Source: JAWLHJ01 sp039587535 (GTDB taxonomy: Bacteria; Gemmatimonadota; Gemmatimonadetes; Longimicrobiales; Gaopeijiaceae). Taken from it: 64,000 nt of DNA. Below, in pieces: positions 13,954 through 22,320 of the stretch. How positions within the stretch are numbered: the first letter of the stretch is position 1; the number at the start of each line of letters is the position of its first letter. The notes under the pieces are model-generated. The model had not been told where the DNA came from, did not search any database, and worked only from the letters and a program-made list of their open reading frames with translations. A program made the translations under genes and the position numbers. The stretch is taken from positions 1 through 64,000 of the forward strand of contig JBDHIF010000011.1 in NCBI GenBank assembly GCA_039587535.1. Reading direction: 5' to 3'.

Positions 13954-15053
13954 GTCCTCGGTCGGTCAAGCGAATCCGGAGCGATCCGGACGTGAGTCAT
14001 GCGGTGATCGCGGCGTCGGATTTCGCGCGTCGACTCGACTTCAGTGAACTCGACAGTCGCTCCATCGGCACCGTCGTGTCGGAGCTAGCCACCAACATCA
14101 TCAAGTACGCGGTGGACGGCCGAGTAGTGATCGAAGAGGTGACCGCAGGCGACCGTCATGGGATTCAGGTCACCGTAGCCGATCGCGGCCCCGGGATCCC
14201 TAACATTCGTGAGGCACTTCAGGATCACTTCAGTTCGAGCGGGACGCTCGGCCTCGGCCTGCCTGGCGTCAGGCGCATGGTGGACGACTTCGACATCCAA
14301 TCGGAAGTGGGCCGAGGGACCACGGTGGTCGTCCGCAAGTGGCTGGGCGGGCCCTCACCGCGTGCTCGTAGGGCAGAGCTCTTGCAAGGCTCGTCGGCGA
14401 GCGCCGCATTCGCCGAGCGAGGCACCGATCGGGGGAGGGAAAGCTACGAGGCACCGAACGAGCCGGGGAGGCGGTTGCAGATCGGGTACGTGAACCGACC
14501 TTGCAGAGGTGAGCTGCTGAGCGGCGACGGTGTGCTCGTGACCGAGCTCGATGGTGCGGCGCTGATTGTGGTGGTCGATGGGTTGGGGCATGGCCGGGAC
14601 GCGCACGAGGCAGCGAAGGCGGCGACCCGGCTTGTTCGCAAGGAGCCGAACCTCGACCTTTCGGACCTGATGAGGCGGTTGGACGTCCGGTTGCAGGGAA
14701 CCGTCGGCGCGGCACTGTCGTTGTGCTCCATCGATCTCGATTCCGGCCTCGTTCGATACGTTGCGGTCGGGAACACCGTGTTGCGCATCGAGGGTGAGCG
14801 ATCGCGACGAGTCGGAGCCATGACAGGCACTGTCGGTAGTCGGCTCAAGGCGCCGAGGGTCGAGACCGCCGAGCTCTCATCGGAGGATGTGCTCCTGATT
14901 CACACGGATGGGATCTCGGAGCGCCTCACGCTGGAAGACTATCCGCAACTCCGATATCAGAGCCCCCAGACCGTGGCCGAGACGATCTTGTCCCGCTACG
15001 GAAAGAAGCACGACGACGCGACGGTGCTCGCCGCCAGATTCGAAGACTCATGA
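13950..15053 (+). CDS. RsbT-RsbX fusion: switch kinase plus PP2C phosphatase
   Basis: Residues 1-131 are an RsbT-type GHKL kinase: N-box SELATNIIKYA (Asn49), DRGPGI, and GTLGLGLPGVRRMVDDF. A variable linker of about 40 residues follows. Residues about 172-365 are a small PP2C-like phosphatase of RsbX type, with VVVDGLGHGRDAHEAA and LLIHTDGISERL. In Bacillus these are separate proteins: RsbT phosphorylates RsbS and RsbR and activates RsbU, while RsbX resets them. Fusing kinase and reset phosphatase fixes their ratio. Both ends overlap neighbours by ATGA, implying coupled translation. Confidence 0.88.
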   Translation: MSPRSVKRIRSDPDVSHAVIAASDFARRLDFSELDSRSIGTVVSELATNIIKYAVDGRVVIEEVTAGDRHGIQVTVADRGPGIPNIREALQDHFSSSGTLGLGLPGVRRMVDDFDIQSEVGRGTTVVVRKWLGGPSPRARRAELLQGSSASAAFAERGTDRGRESYEAPNEPGRRLQIGYVNRPCRGELLSGDGVLVTELDGAALIVVVDGLGHGRDAHEAAKAATRLVRKEPNLDLSDLMRRLDVRLQGTVGAALSLCSIDLDSGLVRYVAVGNTVLRIEGERSRRVGAMTGTVGSRLKAPRVETAELSSEDVLLIHTDGISERLTLEDYPQLRYQSPQTVAETILSRYGKKHDDATVLAARFEDS

Positions 15054-16729
15054 TCGAGCTCGGCACGATCACGGGGGGAGCGGAGGGTGCCGTTCGGGAC
15101 GCGCGCAGGAAGGTTCACGCGGCTCTCGAGCGGTTGACGGCGGATGACATGCTGGCCAGTCGGATCGCTTCGGTCACCTCCCAGATCTTTCGGGCGATCG
15201 AGCGCGGTGCGAATCCAGGCAGGATCATCGTTCGCTTCGATGAGGCGGGAGCCCAGCCTACGTTCGTTCTCGACCTGATCGGTGTCGGCGGTGAGGTCGA
15301 CGAGGCGACGGCCGCATCGTTCTTCGATCAGGTCGTTTGGGTTCGGGTCGGCGATGTACCGTGCCTGCGGCTTGGTCTCTACATCCACATCGCCCCGGGA
15401 TTGGAGCTTACCGAGCGCCGCGTCGCGGAATTGCGCGGCGTGATCGAGCAGAAGGGGAGGGATGCGCTGATGCAGGAGCTCACCCTGAAGAACCGGGAGC
15501 TCCAGGATTCGTTCGACAACCTCCGTCGGACCACCACGGCCAAAGAGCGGATGGAGAGCGAGCTCAACATCGGTCGGGACATCCAGATGAGCATGCTGCC
15601 GCTCGAATTTCCGGCGTTCCCGCACCGCACCGACTTTACGGTATTCGCTACCCTCGAGCCTGCGCGGGAGGTCGGAGGGGATTTCTACGACTTCTTCCTC
15701 CTCGACGAGGATCGCTTCTGTTTCTGTGTTGGAGATGTCTCCGGCAAAGGGGTGCCTGCGGCACTCTTCATGGCCGTCACCAAGACGCTTATCAAGTCGC
15801 GCGCGACCAACGATTTCTCACCAGCCAGCATTCTCACGCACGTCAACGACGAGATCTCGACCAACAACGACTCGGCGATGTTTGTGACGCTCTGGCTGGG
15901 CATCCTGGACGTGACGTCCGGAGCGCTGGAGTACACGAACGCCGGACATAACCCGCCTTATCTCCTGCGCCACACGGGGGAGGTGGTGCGGTTGGACGAG
16001 CGGCACGGTCCCGTGCTCGGTGCTGTGGACGGACTCGTCTATTCCGAGGGCTCCGGTCAGTTGGAGCGCGGTGACGTCGTCTTCGTGTACACCGACGGTG
16101 TCACCGAGGCGATGGACCCGGACGGGCAGCTCTACGAGGAGGACCGCCTCGTTGAGGTCCTTCGGGCGAGCGATATCGATTCGGTGGAGTCTTTGGTTCG
16201 TGCATCGACCGACGACGTGTGGCGTTTTCAGGCCGACGCGGAACAGGCCGACGACGTCACCGTGCTGGCGGTCGAGTTCTCCGGCCGGCCCGGTGGCTCC
16301 GAAGGCGTCCACATTCTCGAGCTGTCAGTTGCGAATCGACTCGAAGAGATCGACTCCGTCAACGAATCCTTCGAGGCGTTCGCAGCCGAGCACGGGCTCC
16401 CGGAGAAGGTCCGGAGAAGTATGAAGCTCGTTTTCGACGACTTGTTGAACAACGTGATCTCGTACGCATACGAGGACGAAGAGGAGCATCGCATCGGCGT
16501 GCGCGTCGAGTTGTCCTCCGATCGGGTCGCCGTACGCATCAGTGACGACGGGCACCCGTTCAATCCTTTCGGCCGGAATGCGCCGGACACGGCGCTGGCC
16601 CTGGGTGCGAGGGAGATTGGAGGTCTCGGTATCCACCTCGTGCAGAACCTGATGGACGAGGTCTCGTACACGCGGCGAACCGATGAAAACGTCGTTCTGC
16701 TGGTGAAATACCTATCAAATTCGGAATGA
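15050..16729 (+). CDS. RsbU-RsbW fusion: SpoIIE-type phosphatase plus anti-sigma kinase
   Basis: The 559-residue protein starts with a degenerate GHKL-like region (about 1-130) and a coiled coil (about 140-175). A PP2C/SpoIIE phosphatase follows (EVGGDFYDFF, GDVSGKGVPAALFMA, YTDGVTEAM, ADDVTVLAVEF). An RsbW-type kinase ends it (about 410-555; DDLLNNVISYAY with the N-box Asn, ISDDGHPFNPF, GGLGIHLVQNLMD). The phosphatase should dephosphorylate RsbV at 16746, and the kinase part should phosphorylate it and may bind a sigma factor or other target. No sigma gene is adjacent, so the output is unknown. Confidence 0.9.
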   Translation: MIELGTITGGAEGAVRDARRKVHAALERLTADDMLASRIASVTSQIFRAIERGANPGRIIVRFDEAGAQPTFVLDLIGVGGEVDEATAASFFDQVVWVRVGDVPCLRLGLYIHIAPGLELTERRVAELRGVIEQKGRDALMQELTLKNRELQDSFDNLRRTTTAKERMESELNIGRDIQMSMLPLEFPAFPHRTDFTVFATLEPAREVGGDFYDFFLLDEDRFCFCVGDVSGKGVPAALFMAVTKTLIKSRATNDFSPASILTHVNDEISTNNDSAMFVTLWLGILDVTSGALEYTNAGHNPPYLLRHTGEVVRLDERHGPVLGAVDGLVYSEGSGQLERGDVVFVYTDGVTEAMDPDGQLYEEDRLVEVLRASDIDSVESLVRASTDDVWRFQADAEQADDVTVLAVEFSGRPGGSEGVHILELSVANRLEEIDSVNESFEAFAAEHGLPEKVRRSMKLVFDDLLNNVISYAYEDEEEHRIGVRVELSSDRVAVRISDDGHPFNPFGRNAPDTALALGAREIGGLGIHLVQNLMDEVSYTRRTDENVVLLVKYLSNSE

Positions 16730-16745
16730 AGGAGTATTACGGATC

Positions 16746-17078
16746 ATGAACATCTCGGTCAGCGTCAACGGAGACGTCACTGTCGTCGGCTTCGAGGGGA
16801 ATCTCGACACGAACACGGCGCCCGAAGCGGAAGCGCGCCTGGATGAGCTGGCGAGTGGGGGGGGCGGCAAGATCCTGATCGACTTCGCCGATCTCGACTA
16901 CATCTCTAGCGCCGGGCTTCGAGTGCTTCTGGCGACCGCGAAGAAGCTGCGTGGTGCAGGAGGCAACCTTCGACTGTGCAGCCTCAACGAGATGGTTTCG
17001 GAGGTATTCGAGATCTCGGGCTTCAGCACGATCTTCGCGGTGTTCCCAACGGAAGCGGAGGCGCTGGAGGGCTTCTGA
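16746..17078 (+). CDS. rsbV: Anti-anti-sigma factor (RsbV-type STAS)
   Basis: The 110-residue single STAS domain has the phosphoserine motif DYISSAGLRVLL. When dephosphorylated it should bind the RsbW-like kinase domain of the preceding protein and free that domain's target. AAGGAG lies upstream of the ATG. It is the last gene of the module. About 120 bases separate it from the next operon. Confidence 0.92.
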   Translation: MNISVSVNGDVTVVGFEGNLDTNTAPEAEARLDELASGGGGKILIDFADLDYISSAGLRVLLATAKKLRGAGGNLRLCSLNEMVSEVFEISGFSTIFAVFPTEAEALEGF

Positions 17079-17197
17079 TGGTCGATGCTCATTTGGGTTC
17101 GCATAGTGCATCGCCGGGTGTCGTCTCCGAGGAATCGCGCACTCTGTGACATCGTAGTCGTGTCTAGTCGGACGGCTGCATTTTTCGGGAGTCTGCT

Positions 17198-19786
17198 GTG
17201 AATATCGTTATTGCGGACAGCGTCGTTCGTGGAACGCTGAGCCCGGAGCGGCAGTTCCACGGCATTCCCTCGAACCTCGGTGCCCGCGAGATCGCCCGGC
17301 TCATGGGCCGGGGTCGAGCATATGGCGAAGGCCCCCTGCCGTCGATTATCCGAGCAGCGGCGGCATCAGGCGGGCGCACGGGTCTCGTGCTGCTCCGTGA
17401 GGTGGCACCGCAGGACGAGGCAGGCGCGTCGAACGGTGTATCGGGAGCTCGTGAGGCGCTCGCGGAATGGGTCGACCCGGTTCGATCCGTAGCCGCTGCG
17501 GCATCGGCGCTCGATTGCGCTCCCGGGCGAATTCCCTGGCGCACGCTGATCAAAAGGATCGCCGGCGTGGCGGGTGTCGAAGAGAGTTCCGTAGCCGACG
17601 GTATCGCCGACCTCGGCTTCCTCGTGGTGGGATGCCAAACGGAGGAGCGGATCCAGGCGATCGCGACATTCCTGAGGACTGTCCTCGGTTTCGAGCGCGT
17701 CGCTGTAAGTCCCCACCTCGTAGGGAGTGCCACGGCCGAAGCGCACTACGCGGTGCTACGCCACAACCTGCCTCGGTCCGGCGTGAACGTACTTCTCGAT
17801 CTGGGTGAGGCAGCCAGGTGGGTCGACATCGATCCCGATCGTGCCGGGCTCGCGGGAGGTGCGCCTTGCGTGATCGGGCCGCGTGAAGCTCGCGAGCAGA
17901 TGGAGGCCGACGCCCAGCGCATCGTCCAATTGATCTGCATGCACTGGACGAGGGCGAAACTGCGCGCTCTGGCAGGAGGGTTCAGCGGGAGTCTGCTTTT
18001 CCTCGCCGAGGGCTTGAAGGGCGAGGCGCGGACTGAGCCGATGGTGATCAAGATCGACGCCTTCGCTCAGATGCGACGTGAGCTCGACGGCTACCATCAG
18101 GTGAAGGACCTCTTTGGCAAGCACGTGCCCACGTTCGGGTACCCGGTCCGTCAGGGCAGCCTGCTCGGTGTCGGGATGGAGCTGGCAGCGATGAAGGGCG
18201 ACCCAACTACGCTGCAGGACGACTTCGAGAAGGCGGACTCAGAGTCTCTGCTGGTACGCTTTCTCACCCGGCTCGAGAAATCTCTGGACCTCCTGTCTGA
18301 AAAGCTCTACGGCAACACGCTAGAGCGTGGCAGCGTCGCCCCGTTCCGGATTTTCGGGCTGCACTCGGCTCAACAGATCGTGTGGCTGAGGGAGAACGCT
18401 ACGATCATTCAAGGCTATTTCGATGAGTCCAGCCACTCCGTTGAAAACGTCGATCTGGACCAGCTCGAGAATGTGGCACGCTTGATAACGCGGAATCCCG
18501 ATGCGGTCCAGTCCGAGCTCTGTCTGCAGCACGGCGACCTGAATCTCGCCAACGTCATCTGCGACGAAGGCGACAACGTGTGGTTCATCGACTGGACGCA
18601 CAGTGGAATCCACCCGCTGGAACTCGACTTCGCGAAGCTCGAGAACGACGTGAAGTTCGTGATGAGCAAGGACTTCGATGTCGATGATCTACCCCGGCTG
18701 CACGCATTCGAAGAGTACCTTCTCAACCAGAGGATCCCGGGTTCCGCAGAAGAGCTTCCGGACGCGTTGAAGTTCGCGAAGTGGGATCTGCGCTTCCGGA
18801 AGATCCTCGCCGCCGTGCGTCTGATTCGTCAGCGCTGTGACCGGCTCAAAGAGGGTGATGATTGGCTGGTCTATCGGGTGGCCTTGCTGCGATATGCCAT
18901 GCACACGCTCAGCTTCGATCAGCGCAGGGGAGGGGGTGAGTGTGACGAGACTCAGCTCATGTATGCCCTGTACTCGTGCGAGTCGCTCTCGCTTTCGCTC
19001 GTTGCCGACGATTTTCACCTCAAAATTCGCGCCGAGCGGCCCGCGTCGTACCCCGAACGCCAGCGCATCTCGATCGACGAGTCGCTGTGGCTTCTGGATT
19101 GCGAAGATTACGCCCCTCCCTACCACGTCGATCAGACCGTGTTGGAAGCGGCGGGTGATCGCGGCGACAAGGGGTGGGCGGATCCGGAAGAGGTGGACTC
19201 TGCCGTGCTGGCCGAGCGACCGGCACGCTTCCGGGACGATGAGGGACGGCCGCTGAACCCGCGTGGCCGCACGGGGATCGCTGGCCGGGGACTTCTGGGC
19301 CTATGGGGCGCCAACGCGTCGGTCGTGGGTGTCGTGCTGCGTACCAGCGCGGTGACGGGTGAACTCCAGATCCTGCTCGGTTCCAGCGAGGACGACCCGA
19401 CGCTCCAGGTGCCGAAGGGGTTCCTCTTCCCGGACGAACAACCAGAAGACGGTCTTCTCCGCGTCATGCAGGTGGAAGCCGGTTGGCGACCTCAGGGGGC
19501 GCCGATCCCGTTGAGTGACGGCTACGCGTACGACGCCCGCCAGACGGACCACGCCTGGGTCGAGCAGCGAGCGTATCTGTTCGACCCTGCGGAGGAGGAC
19601 GTTCCGGATCTCTTCGACCCGGCGGGTGATCTCGACGAGGTCTCGTGGTGGCCCCTGGATGTGGAGACGATGACCCGGATTCCGGCGGGTCAGGCTCCGG
19701 TGATCAACGAGGCGCTGGAAGCCGCACGCGGGGCGGGGCGGCTCGACGAAGAGCTGGCGGGGCGACTGATCCGCAGGGCCGTCTGA
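17198..19786 (+). CDS. Isochorismatase-like / APH-type kinase / NUDT9-like pseudo-Nudix protein
   Basis: Three regions are visible in 862 residues. Residues 1-210 look like an isochorismatase-like hydrolase fold (FLVVGCQTEERIQAIATFL with Cys146); this call is tentative. Residues about 250-600 are an aminoglycoside-phosphotransferase-type kinase: loop AGGFSGSLLFL, Lys285 in MVIKID, catalytic HGDLNLAN (Asp447), and metal-binding FIDW (Asp465). Residues about 675-850 resemble NUDT9 ADP-ribose hydrolase (GRPLNPRGRTGIAGRGLLG), but the Nudix box (741-763) reads RVMQVEAGW where REUXEEXGU is expected, so two catalytic Glu are lost. It may bind rather than cleave an ADP-ribose-like nucleotide. GTG start with GGGAG ahead. 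Two bases separate it from the next gene. Confidence 0.75.
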   Translation: MNIVIADSVVRGTLSPERQFHGIPSNLGAREIARLMGRGRAYGEGPLPSIIRAAAASGGRTGLVLLREVAPQDEAGASNGVSGAREALAEWVDPVRSVAAAASALDCAPGRIPWRTLIKRIAGVAGVEESSVADGIADLGFLVVGCQTEERIQAIATFLRTVLGFERVAVSPHLVGSATAEAHYAVLRHNLPRSGVNVLLDLGEAARWVDIDPDRAGLAGGAPCVIGPREAREQMEADAQRIVQLICMHWTRAKLRALAGGFSGSLLFLAEGLKGEARTEPMVIKIDAFAQMRRELDGYHQVKDLFGKHVPTFGYPVRQGSLLGVGMELAAMKGDPTTLQDDFEKADSESLLVRFLTRLEKSLDLLSEKLYGNTLERGSVAPFRIFGLHSAQQIVWLRENATIIQGYFDESSHSVENVDLDQLENVARLITRNPDAVQSELCLQHGDLNLANVICDEGDNVWFIDWTHSGIHPLELDFAKLENDVKFVMSKDFDVDDLPRLHAFEEYLLNQRIPGSAEELPDALKFAKWDLRFRKILAAVRLIRQRCDRLKEGDDWLVYRVALLRYAMHTLSFDQRRGGGECDETQLMYALYSCESLSLSLVADDFHLKIRAERPASYPERQRISIDESLWLLDCEDYAPPYHVDQTVLEAAGDRGDKGWADPEEVDSAVLAERPARFRDDEGRPLNPRGRTGIAGRGLLGLWGANASVVGVVLRTSAVTGELQILLGSSEDDPTLQVPKGFLFPDEQPEDGLLRVMQVEAGWRPQGAPIPLSDGYAYDARQTDHAWVEQRAYLFDPAEEDVPDLFDPAGDLDEVSWWPLDVETMTRIPAGQAPVINEALEAARGAGRLDEELAGRLIRRAV

Positions 19787-19788
19787 TC

Positions 19789-20733
19789 GTGTCTCTCCTG
19801 AACCAAGAACGCGCCGCGCTCGACGGATTCCGCTCCGCGCGGCCTCTGGTGACGAGGTCCGACGCCCTCGAGGAGGCTGCAGCGAATCGAGCTGATACGG
19901 ATCGACCGGTGGAGGAGCTCGTGTGGACGACGTTCCTCCTGCGTACGGTGCTCGAGGCGGGTCGGACCGTCCGCGCCGTACCTCCGTCCGTGTTGGAGCT
20001 CAAGCGAGACGGGTCACCGGTGACCGCGCTCGAGCGTGACATCGAGCTCGAAATCAAAGAGGCTCTCGAGGTGTTCGAACCCGAGGCGGTCTTCGTAGGT
20101 GAGGAAAGTGGCGGGTGGCTGCACGACGCGGGTTGGACACTCAGCATCGATCCCATCGATGGCACGTGGGCGTTCCTCTCGCACACGGAGACATTCTCCG
20201 TGGTGATGAACCTCTTTCTAGAAGGCCAGCCCTTCATGGGCGTCGTGGCGAGTCCGTTGACCGGTGAGATCGGTTACGCGGCAGCGGGTGGAGGGACCCG
20301 GCTCGTGCGCCTCGACGTCCTCGGCGAAGGCGACCAGGGGTTCGCGCTACCGTTGGGCGATCGAGACTCCAAGAAGACCCTCGTGAACTTGCACCCGGCC
20401 GAACGAGGCTCGCGGCTGGTGTCGGCCTTCTACGAAGCATGGGAACGACGGGACGTCCGTATGGTCCGTGCGCCCGGTGGATCCCCGTCGTGGGCCATGC
20501 TCGAGGCGGCGCGGGGACACTTCACTTATGTGAACGAGTGGGCCAAGTCCGCAGCGGATCCGTGGGATCTGGCTGCAGGCGTCCTCCTCGTGAACGGAGC
20601 GGGCGGCGTGGTCGTGGATCTCGACGGCCAACCGATCGATCCCGTGGGCCACATCGGCCCATTCGTCGCCAGCGTGTCCGAGCAGCAGTGCTCACGCGTC
20701 TTGTCGATCGTACGCGAGGCCTTAAGCCCATGA
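19789..20733 (+). CDS. Inositol monophosphatase / CysQ-family phosphatase
   Basis: The 314-residue protein carries the family's metal-site motifs: GEESG, DPIDGTWAF, and WDLAAGVLLVNGAGG near the C-terminus. The family includes inositol monophosphatase, CysQ (3'-phosphoadenosine 5'-phosphate phosphatase) and fructose-1,6-bisphosphatase types. The substrate cannot be assigned here. GTG at 19789 is chosen because it follows the previous stop by two bases. Upstream in-frame codons would overlap the preceding gene deeply. Its stop overlaps the next start codon. The context, beside a nucleotide-binding Nudix-like protein, favours a nucleotide phosphatase, but this is inference. Confidence 0.85.
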   Translation: MSLLNQERAALDGFRSARPLVTRSDALEEAAANRADTDRPVEELVWTTFLLRTVLEAGRTVRAVPPSVLELKRDGSPVTALERDIELEIKEALEVFEPEAVFVGEESGGWLHDAGWTLSIDPIDGTWAFLSHTETFSVVMNLFLEGQPFMGVVASPLTGEIGYAAAGGGTRLVRLDVLGEGDQGFALPLGDRDSKKTLVNLHPAERGSRLVSAFYEAWERRDVRMVRAPGGSPSWAMLEAARGHFTYVNEWAKSAADPWDLAAGVLLVNGAGGVVVDLDGQPIDPVGHIGPFVASVSEQQCSRVLSIVREALSP

Positions 20734-22016
20734 GTTTTTGGCGGACCTCCGAGACGCCACCGGTGTCGACCGGCGCCAGACTGAGAATCGTCGGCGTCGT
20801 CCTCGTCTTTGTCCTCGTTGCAGGGTCCTTCCTCGCCGGAGTCGAAACCTCGGGCCTCGAAGCGACGGAGGCGGGCTCGATTCTCGCGTGGATCTACTAC
20901 GCAGCGGGGCTGTTCGTCTTCGGTGGATTGGATCTCGGCACTCCGATCGGTGGGCCAATCGCTGCGCGAGGGATGCTGTGGGTTGCGTACTTCTTGGCGC
21001 CCGCGATCACGACGACCACGGTTGTGGAAGCAGTCATTAGGCTCGTCCGCCCGGCTCGGTCGCCGGCAGCATCGGTCACGGGCCACCTGATCCTGGTCGG
21101 GGCCGGCCCGATCGGCCTGGCGTACCTCAAGGCCGTTCGTCGGGTCGATCCTGATGTCCCAGTGCTCATCGTGGATCGCTTCGAGGGTGAGGTGACACTT
21201 GCCGAGGTCGAGCGCTTGGGTGGGGTTCATCCCGTTTCCGTGGATCCACGGCGGCCGGCGGCCCTCGAAGTCGTGGGGTTGGAGCGTGCCGATCGGATGG
21301 TCGTGGTGACGGACGACGACCTCACCAATCTCGAGGTGGCATGGGCGGCGCGGGCAGCTCGGGCGGACCTCCCCATCGCCGTGCATGTGGCCGACCTCAC
21401 CCTGCTTCGGCCCGTCAATCGGCTCGTGCGGGACCAAGCCCGAGCCGCGGATCCGGGCGGAGCACCGCCCCTGGTGTTCAACACCCACAGGATCGGAGCA
21501 CTGCACCTGTACGAGCGCTTCCTCCACCCGCATTTCGAGGGTACACGGTACGAGGACGTTGTCGTGCTCGGCGGATTCGGGCGCTTCTCGCAGACCATCC
21601 TGGAGCTCTTGAGGGTGACGGCTGCGGATGAAATCGAGCGATTGGTCGTGGTCGACCCCGATGCATCGAGGAAGGTACGTCAATTCGCGGTGGACGTACC
21701 CCTGGAAGTCCTGAGTTTCACGACGGTGGACGGCGACCTCGAAGACCCCGGGACGTGGGCACGGGTCGACGATGAGGTCGCGGGGCTCGAGGCCACTCCG
21801 GTGTATCTGCTCGCCTCGTCCGACGAGGTCGTGAACTTCCGGGCTGCCATGCTCCTGCGGGCCCGCTCGAGGGAGCCGCGGGTCTTCGCTCGGTGCTTCC
21901 ACCGCGGCCAGTTTGCAGAGTCACTCGCGGAGCAGCGTGATTTCGAACTGCTCGCGTTCGAGGACGTTCTTCGCGATGCCCTGGTCGAACACTACGAGGG
22001 GCTCAAGACGGTGTGA
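20730..22016 (+). CDS. Ion-channel-like membrane protein with two RCK/TrkA-N domains
   Basis: The 428-residue protein has two or three N-terminal hydrophobic segments (RIVGVVLVFVLVAGSFLAG, AWIYYAAGLFVFGGL and WVAYFLAPAITTTTVVEAV). Two Rossmann-type regulatory domains follow, starting HLILVGAGPIGLAYL and DVVVLGGFGRFSQTIL. The layout is that of RCK-gated potassium channels, but the filter position reads GLDLGTPIGGP and not TVGYG, so ion selectivity or conduction is uncertain. The ATG overlaps the phosphatase stop. The final LVEHYEGLKTV is repeated at the left edge of the window. It could also be an NAD(P)-sensing membrane regulator. Confidence 0.8.
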   Translation: MSFWRTSETPPVSTGARLRIVGVVLVFVLVAGSFLAGVETSGLEATEAGSILAWIYYAAGLFVFGGLDLGTPIGGPIAARGMLWVAYFLAPAITTTTVVEAVIRLVRPARSPAASVTGHLILVGAGPIGLAYLKAVRRVDPDVPVLIVDRFEGEVTLAEVERLGGVHPVSVDPRRPAALEVVGLERADRMVVVTDDDLTNLEVAWAARAARADLPIAVHVADLTLLRPVNRLVRDQARAADPGGAPPLVFNTHRIGALHLYERFLHPHFEGTRYEDVVVLGGFGRFSQTILELLRVTAADEIERLVVVDPDASRKVRQFAVDVPLEVLSFTTVDGDLEDPGTWARVDDEVAGLEATPVYLLASSDEVVNFRAAMLLRARSREPRVFARCFHRGQFAESLAEQRDFELLAFEDVLRDALVEHYEGLKTV

Positions 22017-22065
22017 CATTGGGCCGGTTCTTGGGCCCACTCGACCCGGTAGCTTCCGACGTCAC

Positions 22066-22127
22066 ATTCCGGCAAGAACGGCAGATCGTGCGCCCCGCCT
22101 TGGGTTTACACGGTTTCTTGCCGGAAT
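22066..22127. repeat. 13-bp inverted repeat next to tRNA-Ile scar, copy 3
   Basis: ATTCCGGCAAGAA (22066-22078) is the exact reverse complement of TTCTTGCCGGAAT (22115-22127), with a 36-base spacer. It is the best-preserved of three copies. Its symmetry suggests a protein-binding or recombination site. It could instead be a terminator for the preceding gene, but no T-run follows. Confidence 0.65.
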
Positions 22128-22144
22128 TCGGCTAAGCTGCTATC

Positions 22145-22190
22145 GGCCTGATGAGCGTGAGGTCGGTAGTTCAAATCTACCCAGGCCCAC
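22145..22190 (+). other. 3' fragment of tRNA-Ile, copy at 22 kb
   Basis: The T-arm and acceptor end are identical to the other copies. The anticodon loop is changed to CTGATGA. No integrase relic lies beside it. It marks a former integration or duplication junction. Confidence 0.8.
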
Positions 22191-22203
22191 TTTTGGAAGT
22201 GAT

Positions 22204-22238
22204 GGCCCCGCTTGGCTTTGGATGGCCAAGCGGGGCTT
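22204..22238. terminator. Hairpin terminator after tRNA scar at 22 kb
   Basis: GCCCCGCTTGGC pairs with GCCAAGCGGGGC around a short loop, followed by TTCTTCG. It would serve transcription from the left and possibly the convergent M20 peptidase gene. Confidence 0.75.
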
Positions 22239-22320
22239 CTTCGTTGCTCGTCGGGACGTCGGTCCCGTCCTCCCGGGCGGTTCGCGGCCGGAGGCATCCG
22301 CGCGCTCGCGACCCGGCGTC

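Larger units (their letters stand above)
21980..22245 (+). repeat. Long direct repeat, copy B (partner 1-265)
   Basis: Collinear with the left edge of the window: gene end, inverted repeat, tRNA-Ile fragment, terminator. Scattered differences indicate divergence after duplication. Confidence 0.85.
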
